Source of the DNA: Welwitschia mirabilis
Taxonomy: Eukaryota > Gnetophyta > Gnetopsida > Welwitschiales
NCBI GenBank assembly: GCA_051453625.1
Contig: JBOZIK010000001.1
Location: 225,188,323 to 225,216,782, forward strand
Length of the DNA: 28,460 bases
Direction of reading: 5' to 3'
The notes under the pieces: model-generated
Told to the model about the DNA's origin: nothing
The model's database searches: none
Seen by the model: only the letters and a program-made list of their open reading frames with translations
In this document: positions 21,582 to 28,460 of the stretch, piece by piece
Layout of the letters: each line of letters begins with the position of its first letter
Numbering within the stretch: position 1 is the first letter of the stretch
Made by a program: the position numbers and the translations under genes

Positions 21582-21719
21582 TGTAGTATGTTACTTTATA
21601 TAACATTAAAAATAGGAACATTAAAAATGCATGAAAATTATCATGGAGGAGAGGGCCATATAAAAATATTATGAAGAGTGTATGACATGGAAGGGTGAAG
21701 TTAAATGATGTGTAAAGTT

Positions 21720-22380
21720 TTCTATTGTATAAATAATGTTTAAAAAGAATGTAATAACATTAAAAAGAATGCATTTGTCATATGGATTTCACACTAGGAA
21801 ATAAAATCTAAACTGATTCCTTGGCTCCTTTGTTTCTTTACCACTACACCAAGCTACAAGCTATATTTAGATGTGAAACCACTTTATTTTTATAATTGTC
21901 ATCATTATATTTTAGTAAATAATGTTTAAATAAAATAGGATGTGGGTTTCATGTTAGGAATCAAACCTTAAACTAGTTTCTTAACCCCTTTGATTTTTTA
22001 CCACTACACCAACCTACAAGCTACGTTTAAACATGAAAACACTTTAGTTTTATAACTACCACTATTGTCTTCTAATAAATAACATTTAAATAAAAAATGA
22101 TGTGGGTTTCATGCTAGGAATTGAACCTTGAACTAGTCTCATGACCCTCTAGTTCTTTTATCCCTATACCAACCATGGACCTATGTTAAAAGAAGAACTA
22201 TTTTAAGTTTCTAACTATTCTATTTTCTTATATTTGAATAATGTTTAAAATGTTATGATGCAGATCATCTCCAAGGAGTTGAACCCTATAACTCTCATTT
22301 AATATGTCTTTTTTTTTTTTAAACCACCATACCAAATATGGATGTATAATTAGTAGAAGAACCATTAATATTATTATAAA
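21720..22380 (-). repeat. Tandem array of four roughly 160-bp tRNA-like (SINE-like) units
   Basis: Four head-to-tail units with a period of 158-160 bases. On the minus strand each carries an A-box-like 'tggtgtagtgg' (22011-22001 and 21851-21841; variants tggtatagg at 22171 and tggtatggtgg at 22334). About 33-40 bases later comes a B-box-like 'ggttcaattcc' (22127-22117; variants ggtttgattcc at 21967-21957 and ggttcaactcc at 22285-22275; unit 1 is decayed). This matches the internal pol III promoter layout of tRNA-derived SINEs (A box TRGYNNARNGG, B box GGTTCGANTCC). Units also share 'catgaaacccacatc' and 'atttaaacattattta'. No open frame spans them. Confidence 0.65.
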
Positions 22381-22660
22381 TTCCATTATTTTTATTTTTC
22401 ATTATGATTTAAAAAAGGGGAAATAAGTCAACTGTTACAAAATAGCATTCAAGTTGTGGCTTTAATGGGGAAAACATTAATAAAAAATTCTTGTTTAAAG
22501 ATCTTCCTATATTTGATGGTAACATTATGTGAATTTGTTTTAGAAGCACTTAGGTTTTATGCTTATCAAGGGTAAAGGTTATTTAATTAAAGCTATTACT
22601 GAGAATTCAAGTTTTTCCATTTGGTTCTAACTTTGGCTATGTTTAAAATGGTTTTAGATA
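22381..22660. other. Short spacer before the gypsy LTR
   Basis: 280 bases without a recognised feature. They lie between the tRNA-like array and the proposed TG start of the gypsy LTR. Confidence 0.4.
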
Positions 22661-23497
22661 TGTGATGACCATCTCTAAAGTACACAGATAAGTGAGGCCC
22701 ACATTATTGAATCCATTAATTTTATTTTTATGAAATAGTTTTGTAATAGTAGATTGAAATTTGAATCTTTTATAACTTCTATTTTGGTGGATTTTGGCTC
22801 ATCATTTTAACTTGCTAAAATCTGCATCATAGCCATGGCTTTTCTTGTGTTTAAGAAAATATAACTTCTAGCTTTATGGCTTTTGGCTATGGTTCTTTCA
22901 TCTAACTCATCTTTAACTTAAAAATTGTATTTTCCACTACATCAACAAACTCTATTACCATGTGGTTGTCCTTATTTCTTTATGAGTTATAGGCTTTACT
23001 TATAAATTATTTTCTTACATTAGACTGCATGTGACACTTATTTTAAATATTCATTATTTATAACTATGACTCAGACACGTCCTTCCTACTTCTTAAAGTT
23101 TGTAAACTTCAAAAGTCACATGAATAATCTAATGCCACATGGGTTGTATGTTAGCCATATGTAGCTATTTACTCTTAGAAATTTTCTTTTATATATATAT
23201 ATATTATCTATGTGGAATAACCCTAGTTACACTAATAAGCTCTTGGCTTATGATTATTTTATTTGATCTTTGATAAACCTAGTAATGACTTCATTATCCC
23301 TCTAACTCAACACTCTTTATAGTTCCTTAACCTTAGCTCCTAGTTGTAACCCACATGCTTTATATCTTTCCACCATGGTGTTATGTTGACATGGCCCTTT
23401 GTATTGATAAAATGTTTCATATTTTTTATCTTAATCATGTATGTGTATTTGAATCTTCATAGTTTGAAGTTTTTCAATTATTAATACAGGCTTTACA
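22661..23497 (+). repeat. 5' LTR of the gypsy element (about 837 bp)
   Basis: The 3' end is fixed by 'ctttaca' immediately before 'ttt' and the PBS. The 5' end is proposed at 'tgtgatgacc' (22661), a TG start similar to the TGTGA-CGACC openings of plant gypsy LTRs. A long TATA tract lies at 23190-23206. Only one LTR is in the window, so the 5' boundary is inferred. Confidence 0.6.
23190..23206 (+). promoter_or_regulatory. TATA-like tract in the gypsy LTR
   Basis: 'tatatatatatatatat' about 290 bases before the LTR end. Plausible core promoter for the element's RNA, though simple AT repeats are common here. Confidence 0.3.
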
Positions 23498-23500
23498 TTT

Positions 23501-23513
23501 TGGTATCAGAGCC
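23501..23513 (+). other. Primer-binding site of the gypsy element
   Basis: 'tggtatcagagcc' is a perfect 12-base complement of the plant initiator-Met tRNA 3' end. It lies three bases after the LTR's terminal CA. Confidence 0.92.
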
Positions 23514-23517
23514 TATG

Positions 23518-23609
23518 TTGTGGTTTCACTAGGTATAACTACTATTAAGTTGTTATAAGAATCTGGGTTGTGATTTCATTGGCATAACTATTATCAAAGT
23601 TGTTATAAG
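23518..23609 (+). repeat. Leader direct repeat, about 42 bp twice
   Basis: 23518-23559 and 23568-23609 share 'ttgtg-tttca-t-gg-ataacta' and end in 'gttgttataag'. The duplication begins just after the PBS. Confidence 0.75.
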
Positions 23610-23666
23610 TTTTAACATGAAAACCTAAGTTTGTGATGTGTATAGTTTGATTTCCACAGGATTAAT

Positions 23667-24610
23667 ATGACCCCAAGAAGAGTAATAAACCAACTAACTA
23701 AAGTTACAATACTAGTAAATGTAGTTAAAAACTTAGTGGGTGAACTTCATAAGCAAATCAATGATAGGATAGTTGGAGACTCTCTTACAAAAATGGCGAT
23801 GCAATTTAAGAGGACGAACCCTCCAATTTACAAAGGTATTAACAATGCAGTAGATGCAAGAGCATGGTTGATTTTTATACAAATGGAGTTAGAATTATTT
23901 AATTTTACTACAAAATAAAAGGTAATATTAGCAACCCATTAACTTATTAAAGGAGTAAAATTTTGATGGGATGTAAAAAAACTTCAAGCATCATTTCTAA
24001 TGGCTATGACATGAAAAGAATTTGAAAGAATATTTAAAGGTAGATACATCTCAAAATTTTTCATAAATGTGAAGGCAAATGAATTCTACAATCTTAGATA
24101 AGATTTCATGACAATAGCACAATATGAGCATAAATCTATGGAACTTTTGAGATATGTTATTAAATTAATAGATAGTAAAAAAGTAAAAGATAGAATATTT
24201 ATGGCTGATTTACATCTAGTAATTCAAAATCAAGTTAAATTAGTTCAATCAAAGACCATTTCAGAGGCCTTAGAGAAGTCCATACTTAATGAGAAATCAT
24301 GGACTATTAATAAAAATCTTAGAGACAAAAGAAGAATGTTTCAAGATAATAGAAGAATGCATTCATGGAAGAAACCATTTAATTGAAATACAAAAATGAT
24401 CAGAGGAAGAAATAGAGTAAATATGGCTATAGTCAATACCAAGCAACACATCAACCACATTGAAGAATGCAGAATCAACCAACTAAAGGAAGAAGCAGAT
24501 ATGCAATACCATAAAAAAATAATTAGTTTAATGATTTCAAGAATGTAGCATGTTTTCTGTGGTAGGAACCTCATTGTATCAAGGATGACCTTAAAAGGAA
24601 GAAATAGAAA
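23667..24610 (+). pseudogene. Gypsy gag (capsid and degraded zinc knuckle), broken
   Basis: ATG at 23667 opens MTPRRVINQ. The capsid starts at MAMQFKRTNPPIYKG and NNAVDARAWL (usual 'F-x-G-x-x-D-P-x-x-A-x-x-W'). After a stop at 23916 the same frame goes on with KVILATH, GVKF-stop-WDVKK, KEFERIFKGRYI, NVKANEFYNLR and FMTIAQYEHKSMELLRYV, the standard Retrotrans_gag order. The next segment, KKVKDRIFMADLHLVIQNQV, is the usual end of that domain. Near 24550 a CCHC knuckle is barely readable in another frame (ACF, then PHCIKDD), with ligands lost. At least five in-frame stops. Confidence 0.8.
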
Positions 24611-24679
24611 GTAATTACAATAAACATTAGAAAGCTATATGTCTTAGTCTCTAATGAAAGTAGTCATCCAGAAGTGATT

Positions 24680-25030
24680 TTGAAAACTATAGGTACTTTG
24701 TTAAATTTTGTTATAAAAATATTAGTAGATCTAGGTGCATCTGATTATTCCATTTTATACTTGATAGTTAGAAAGATGTTTTCAGAAATTAATAAGGTCA
24801 ATGAGTTGCTAATAGAAGTCCCAAATGGTATTTAAATCAAAACAATTAGAGAAACACCTATGTGTACATTACATATTGATTTTTATAAATTCAAAGTAAA
24901 ATTACTAGTATTAGAATTAGCTTATTTTAATATTATTCTAGAAATGAAATGATTGTAAGAAAATCAAGCTCAAATAAATTACTATCATAGGGAGGTTATA
25001 GTATTAAATTCAAAAGGGGAAAAAAAGTGT
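24680..25030 (+). pseudogene. Gypsy aspartic protease (broken)
   Basis: The plus strand reads IKILVDLGASDYSIL. The active-site triplet is D-L-G (24728-24736) where functional enzymes have D-S/T-G, so the catalytic site is altered. Downstream, VKLLVLELAYFNIILEMK-stop corresponds to the 'DVILGMDWL' motif, followed by QAQINYYHREVIV, as in the RVP_2 family. It is in the same frame as the following reverse transcriptase start. Confidence 0.75.
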
Positions 25031-25259
25031 TTGCTAATTATATTAAGACTAGCATTAGAAAAACTAATTATAGGTAAGAAAATAAAAAATAAAATCAGAC
25101 ATGGACAAGCATTTAAAACTATTAAATTTTATGTCTTTCTTCAAAGAAAGCCAAATATGTTACATATTTCAGTAGTGCATGAATATTTAGATGTTTTTCT
25201 AGATGAGTTACTAGAATGTACTCCAAAAAGAATAGAAGATTTTAAAATAACTCTTAAAC
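25031..25259 (+). pseudogene. Gypsy pol: protease-RT linker and first residues of RT, cut by an insertion
   Basis: The open frame from 25031 includes HISVVHEYLDVFLDELLE, equal to the 'V-V-x-E-F-x-D-V-F-P-E-E-L' start of plant gypsy RT. It is followed by RIEDFKITLK ('F-x-I-x-L'). At about 25259 the expected 'P-G-T-x-P-I' is replaced by foreign sequence. The frame stays open to 25369 only because it reads into the inserted LTR. Confidence 0.8.
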
Positions 25260-25485
25260 TATTGGATTTGAAGATTCCTTATGGACAAAAGACCCAAGAA
25301 CTAGGAGAAATTCCCAGGAAGCATGCAAGATTGATGTTCAAACTAGCTCATTATTTTTATTATTATTGAGGGGTTTAAATACCCTTATATTATACAAAAA
25401 TAAGAAAGGATAGGATAGTGGGAGAGAAACACAAGGAAGTGGTTTTGACAACTACTTAAAATGGAAAAGGAAAATCCAATGACCA
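25260..25485 (-). repeat. Left (3') LTR of the nested element
   Basis: Homology to the right LTR is visible for 25260-25403; beyond that the right copy is N. A likely outer start on the minus strand is 'tggtcattgg' at 25485, preceded by a short purine tract 'agtaagggg' (25494-25486) that would be the polypurine tract. The 25485 boundary is inference. Confidence 0.6.
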
Positions 25486-25584
25486 CCCCTTACTAATAAG
25501 TCTCAGAATTAGATTGTCATCACAATTAAAGTGCTAGAACATGCTTCTAGCATAACAATCTATATAAATTTACTACACAAGCAT

Positions 25585-25698
25585 GGACTGACCATTATAA
25601 AGTGGACTAACCATGATAATGTAGACTAACCATGATAATGTGGAATAACCACAACAATATGGACCAGCCATAATAATGTGAACTAACCATAGTAAGGG
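25585..25698. repeat. 19-bp minisatellite, six units
   Basis: Six consecutive 19-base units (25585, 25604, 25623, 25642, 25661, 25680) are variants of 'ggactaaccatgataatgt' in perfect register. Looser relatives with 'ggactaaccca' and 'gggatacaccca' continue to about 25815. It lies inside the nested element, near its 3' LTR. Confidence 0.9.
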
Positions 25699-26196
25699 AC
25701 AAATCCTAGAAATGGGACACACTAAAAATCATAAATGGGACTAACCCAACAACATGTTGGATACACCAAGCATGACACCCACATCAATGGGATACACCCA
25801 ACATGGAAGTAACCCAAGCAATTTTTATATAAAAAAATATTATAAGAAGTTCCCCATAGCACTTCTTTTAGTATCATTTTACATAAAATTACATATCACA
25901 TAAATTAGTTTGAACAAGTCCCCAGCCTAACTTTTACTTAATTAACCATCTTGCTGCACTTCGCTTGGCAGGAGATGGTGAATTTTACCTTATAAAATAC
26001 AATATTTATACCCCTATTAAATAATAATTCCTTTTACAATAATGTTTCTACAAAATAATATTTATAACTTAGTACCCCCTTAACATAACACTTTTTAACA
26101 TCTTTCATAAGCTTTGTTCATGAGATACAAAATGAAACTGTGCCCAAAATAATACCATTTGCTACTTATTATTGCTAGTGGTTACAACAAAAGTAA
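25699..26196. other. Unassigned internal part of the nested element
   Basis: No frame recognised. It contains an unusually GC-rich island at 25953-25980 ('cttgctgcacttcgcttgg') in otherwise AT-rich DNA, possibly the end of another captured sequence. The UDP-glucose dehydrogenase similarity does not extend past 26197 into this part. Confidence 0.4.
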
Positions 26197-26670
26197 GAAA
26201 ACTTAAGATTAGAGAGAATTTAAAAATGGATACCTCTATTGTTATGGGTTGAAATCTTTTATATTCCCTTTGCAATTTTCATAGGGATAGTGGATTTCTC
26301 AACAACAATTTTATTAGACTTTGATATGTTAAAAATCATTCTTGCAGTAATTTCTTAATATGTTAGATCAGTAGCCTTTCTAGCACCAAGTCCTCTGGTC
26401 TTTGTAGGAGTGCTCATAGAGACAAATATGATATCTTCCTCCACAACATGTTTCTCCACATCTACGCTAAAAAACAAATTATTTCCTCTACAAGCTTTTA
26501 TTACTTACTCTAGACTAGGTTCATAAATAAATAGTATATCACTATTCCAAGCCATCATGAGAAGTTTAAATGTCCATAATAGCAATCTCAATGTTTGAAC
26601 ATTTTAAAGTAATTATGGCCATCATTGGATTACCAACATATCCAGTTCCAAGACAACATATTTTCATCAT
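26197..26670 (-). pseudogene. UGD: UDP-glucose 6-dehydrogenase, N-terminal third (captured, broken)
   Basis: UDP-glucose 6-dehydrogenase oxidises UDP-glucose to UDP-glucuronate in the cytosol, feeding cell-wall sugar synthesis. From an ATG at 26670 the minus strand reads MMKICCLGTGYVGNPMMAII, with the G-x-G-x-x-G NAD-binding loop (GTGYVG), then LKCSNIEIAIMDI. After a stop and a frameshift near 26560 come WNSDILFIYEPSLE, ACRGNNLFFSVDVEKHV, EDIIFVSMSTPTKTRGLGAR, KATDLTY, SKSNKIVVEKSTIPMKIA, STHNNRG and ILSNLKF. All are in the order of the plant enzyme, up to its 'ILSNPEFLAEGT' region. Similarity ends at about 26197, about 158 of some 480 residues. The catalytic cysteine and the rest are absent. 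It has at least five stops and one frameshift. It is in the same orientation as the nested element. Confidence 0.9.
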
Positions 26671-26900
26671 TTTTGCTAGAACAAAATAGCAATGAACTTT
26701 GCTAAAATATAGTTAGAAGCCCAAATGCGAATAGATCTAAAATAGAATAGAGAGTTTAAGCTTAGAATATCAGTAGAAGAGTAAAAAAATGACTGAATCT
26801 TGTAAATCTAATAGAGTCTGTAAGAAAGAAGAAAGCAAATTGGTGTGGTTTATTTTAGGCAAAATTCAAACCCTTCTTAAATACCCTTTAGTAGACTAAA
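26671..26900 (-). promoter_or_regulatory. Possible 5' UTR and core promoter of the captured dehydrogenase gene
   Basis: Upstream (minus sense) of the ATG lies a T-rich stretch ending 'ttttgttctag' just before 'caaaa-ATG', which looks like an intron acceptor in a 5' UTR. About 205 bases upstream is 'gggtatttaagaaggg' (26886-26871), TATA-like. This suggests the capture came from genomic DNA including the promoter, but it is only pattern reading. Confidence 0.25.
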
Positions 26901-27019
26901 AGAGATATTACTTATTCCTTTCATCCTAAGATTTCTCATGAAGAATGTTCATAAATACACATAGATACATCCTTTTAACATCTCACATTCATAATCTAAG
27001 TCTTCCTCTTATTGGAGAT

Positions 27020-27620
27020 GTTTCTATGGATCGGATGTGGAGTTTCAGCATATAATTGTAGAAATGATGCATTCAACATTATCGTGTCCATCAAACTAGA
27101 AATCCTTCTTCATCAATTTCTTAGCATCTCTATCTATTTATTTCATCTTCTTCTCTAGCATCTTCAACTTCTTAATCTCTTCATCAATAATGTTCTTAGA
27201 ATTATAGAAAGAAATCATCCTCTAGTTCCATAATCCTTCATGACTCATCTGTCTCCTTCTCCTTTACAATGCTAAGATATTTCTTTCTAGAAATGGAAGC
27301 ACAAGTAATATTTCTAATCTTGAAACACAGATCCTCAACCTTGCAATCCTTTGGAGGCTAAATGTCCTTAAAAAAAAGAGCTGATCCTCAGAACTCACAT
27401 CTTTGAGATCCTCAGAGTAAACATTCTATGAACAGAACTCCTAGAATGCATATGTAGAGGATTTAGAACATTAAAAGATTGACATTTTTGGAACTCTAGA
27501 TGGGCTCTATAAATTTTTTTAATATTTCTTAGAGATCTATGCATGGCTATTATTGCAGAAAGATAGAATAAAAAGGGAAAAAAATTATACTTTGAAAACA
27601 TAAAACAAACTTCATGATGT
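27020..27620 (-). pseudogene. Unidentified coding relic inside the nested element
   Basis: Minus-strand reading gives MHRSLRNIKKIYRAHLEFQK, CQSFNVLNPLHMHSRSS, then in a second frame YSEDLKDVSSEDQLFF, PPKDCKVEDLCFKIRNITCA, SRKKYLSIVKEKETDES, MELEDDFFL, IDEEIKKLKMLEKKMK, DRDAKKLMKKDF and DGHDNVECIIS. The composition (charged, Lys/Glu-rich, coiled-coil-like) and the long runs between stops argue for a decayed gene. I do not recognise the family. It lies between the PBS and the dehydrogenase fragment, in the same orientation, so it is either a second captured gene or a leftover of the element's own gag. Confidence 0.45.
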
Positions 27621-27624
27621 TAAG
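27505..27624. repeat. Gap-flank direct repeat, left copy
   Basis: About 120 bases from 'ggctctataaatt' to 'catgatgttaag' that recur at 27725-27846 with a handful of differences (for example ttttttaat against cttgtaat). Confidence 0.9.
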
Positions 27625-27724
27625 NNNNNNNNNNNNNNNNNNNNNNNNNNNNNNNNNNNNNNNNNNNNNNNNNNNNNNNNNNNNNNNNNNNNNNNNNNNN
27701 NNNNNNNNNNNNNNNNNNNNNNNN
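27625..27724. other. Assembly gap, 100 N
   Basis: 100 N between two copies of the same 120-base sequence. Confidence 0.95.
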
Positions 27725-27846
27725 GGCTCTATAAATTCTTGTAATATTTCTTAGAGATCTATGCATGGCTATTATTGCAGAAAGATAGAATAAAAAGGGA
27801 AAAAAATTATACTTTAAAAACATAAAACAAACTTCATGATGTTAAG
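27725..27846. repeat. Gap-flank direct repeat, right copy
   Basis: Partner of 27505-27624. Unlike the left copy it continues into the leader and PBS of the nested element. Confidence 0.9.
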
Positions 27847-27900
27847 ACATCGAATCGAGAATGTGTAAGTCAACGGTAAATATTAGTAAGATCTAGGTTT

Positions 27901-27912
27901 TCTCTAATACCC
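27901..27912 (-). other. Degenerate primer-binding site of the nested element
   Basis: The minus strand reads 'gggtattagaga' two bases after the right LTR's 'ccaaca' end. It matches 9 of 12 bases of 'tggtatcagagc'. The position is exactly where a PBS belongs. Confidence 0.6.
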
Positions 27913-27914
27913 TT

Positions 27915-28048
27915 TGTTGGATCTAAAGATCCATTATGTGCAAAAGGCCTAAGAATTCCCGGAGAGCATGCAAGATTAGCATTTAAACTAGCTTATTATT
28001 TGTATTATTATTAAGGGGTTTAAATACCCTTACATTATATAAAAATAA
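27915..28048 (-). repeat. Right (5') LTR of the nested element, truncated by a gap
   Basis: It begins (plus sense) 'tgttggatctaaagatcc' and aligns to 25260-25403 with several substitutions and one deletion of 7 to 10 bases. A 'gtatttaaac' TATA-like word at about 28029-28020 (minus) is kept in both LTRs. The remainder is in the N run 28049-28088. Confidence 0.7.
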
Positions 28049-28088
28049 NNNNNNNNNNNNNNNNNNNNNNNNNNNNNNNNNNNNNNNN
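28049..28088. other. Assembly gap, 40 N
   Basis: It hides the outer end of the nested element's right LTR and any target-site duplication. Confidence 0.95.
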
Positions 28089-28460
28089 TTGCAAAACCAA
28101 TTACAAAGGCACCATATGGAATTCCTGCTATGGAGTTAGTGAAATTAAAAAAATTAGTTAACAATACTTTTGGATAAAGGATTGATTGAGCCTAGTATTT
28201 TACCATGGAGTGCACTAGTATTATTTATTAAAATTAAGGATGAATAATTAAGGCTATGTGTGGATTATAGAATGCTAAATAGAGTAATAATTAAAAATAT
28301 TTATTCACTACCCCAAATAGATTATTTATTTAATCAACTAAACTTTACTAAGTTTTTCTCAATCGTTGATCTCAAATCAGGATATCATCAACTTAGAATT
28401 AAAGAAGAAGATATTTTCAAAATAACATTTTGCACTAGGTATGGCCATTATGAATTTTAA
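28089..28460 (+). pseudogene. Gypsy reverse transcriptase, N-terminal part (broken)
   Basis: The plus strand resumes with AKPITKAPYGIPAMELVKLKK. After a frameshift near 28165 it continues LLDKGLIEPSILPWSALVLFIKIKDE, a stop, then [52 protein letters not shown] and [14 protein letters not shown]. These are the standard RT blocks ('L-R-x-C-x-D-Y-R-x-L-N', 'S-x-x-D-L-x-S-G-Y-H-Q'), including the first catalytic Asp in '[10 protein letters not shown]'. The Y-x-D-D block is beyond the right edge. Confidence 0.9.

Larger units (their letters stand above)
20906..21719. other. Stretch without recognised genes
   Basis: An AT-rich segment that includes a tiny plus-strand frame beginning MEKLELIQDKLIVEEV near 21112 (16 codons, no family assigned), an (AT)n tract at 21442-21459, and a 10-base N run. 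Confidence 0.4.
25260..28088 (-). mobile_element. Nested non-autonomous LTR element carrying captured gene fragments
   Basis: It interrupts the gypsy pol between 'FKITLK' and 'AKPITKAPYG'. The two ends carry a related sequence in direct orientation (25260-25403 and 27915-28048). Both share 'ttgga-ct-aagat-c', 'gcatgcaagatt', 'aaactagct-attattt' and 'ggggtttaaataccctta'. Just inside the right copy, after the terminal CA, the minus strand reads 'aagggtattagaga', 9 of 12 bases of an initiator-Met PBS, so the element points left. Between the LTRs there is no gag, protease, RT or integrase. Instead there are a UDP-glucose dehydrogenase fragment, another coding relic and a minisatellite. LTR ends and target-site duplication cannot be confirmed because the right LTR runs into an N gap. 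Confidence 0.7.
22661..28460 (+). mobile_element. Ty3/gypsy retrotransposon, plus strand, runs off the right edge
   Basis: Plus-strand order is LTR (about 22661-23497), PBS (23501), leader, gag (23667), protease (near 24728), the linker and 'D-V-F' start of reverse transcriptase (25160-25259), an interrupting insert (25260-28088), then reverse transcriptase again (28091 to the end). The pol style (protease directly after gag, 'PITKAPYGIPAMEL', '[13 protein letters not shown]') is that of plant chromovirus-like gypsy elements. Stops, frameshifts and the insertion make it defective. The right part of pol and the 3' LTR lie beyond the window. Confidence 0.85.

Noticed and set aside
20700-22380. 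CRISPR-like repeat arrays
   Set aside because: Repeats are degenerate, spacers are not unique fixed-length sequences, no cas genes are present and the DNA is plant nuclear.
24341-24574. Minus-strand 77-codon hydrophobic frame
   Set aside because: It is antisense to the readable gypsy gag C-terminal region and is its shadow.
25260-25369. Continuation of the gypsy RT frame through 25369
   Set aside because: From about 25260 the sequence matches the right-hand LTR at 27915, so these codons belong to the inserted element.

Overview
The window is AT-rich, gene-poor, repeat-dense DNA from a land plant nuclear genome. Evidence for this is plant-type Ty1/copia and Ty3/gypsy retrotransposons primed by initiator-Met tRNA, relics of a plant-only transposon-associated protein family, a fragment of a UDP-glucose 6-dehydrogenase gene, and the absence of bacterial-style operons. 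The species cannot be named from the sequence. No intact, functional-looking protein gene is visible: every recognisable coding stretch carries stops, frameshifts or truncation. Ten runs of N (10 to 668 bases) interrupt the window, and several are flanked by duplicated sequence, which points to assembly artefacts.

Layout. 1-1140: two tandem, minus-strand, broken copies of a gene of the 'putative plant transposon protein' family. 1141-1400: spacer rich in GTCGAC-like words. About 1400-6100: a minus-strand, 3'-truncated Ty1/copia element. Reading right to left it has a 5' LTR (about 5220-6100), a primer-binding site (5205-5217), a leader, a gag gene with UBN2 domain, zinc knuckle and coiled-coil tail, then a protease with the D-S-G triad and the start of the pre-integrase region. 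Part of gag is present twice around a gap. 6101-8000: nothing recognised. 8007-8720: a second relic of the plant transposon protein family, plus strand. 8721-14400: long stretch without recognisable genes. 14411-15236: a weaker third relic of that family, minus strand. 15240-18260: repeats, a large gap and no gene. 18270-19560: minus-strand 3' end of a Ty3/gypsy pol (H2C2/integrase to C terminus, Tat/Athila-like). 20700-20905: a minisatellite. About 21720-22380: four head-to-tail copies of a roughly 160-bp unit carrying tRNA-like pol III A and B boxes on the minus strand.

22661 to the end: a plus-strand Ty3/gypsy element with 5' LTR, PBS, gag, protease and the start of reverse transcriptase, continuing off the right edge. 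Its pol is split by a nested minus-strand LTR element (about 25260-28088). That insert has a short LTR pair and a degenerate PBS but no visible gag or pol. Instead it carries the 5' third of a UDP-glucose 6-dehydrogenase gene (26197-26670, minus), a second unidentified coding relic (about 27020-27620, minus) and a 19-bp minisatellite. This gene-carrying, apparently non-autonomous retroelement is the most interesting object in the window.

The genes do not form a pathway. The window records successive insertion, duplication and decay.
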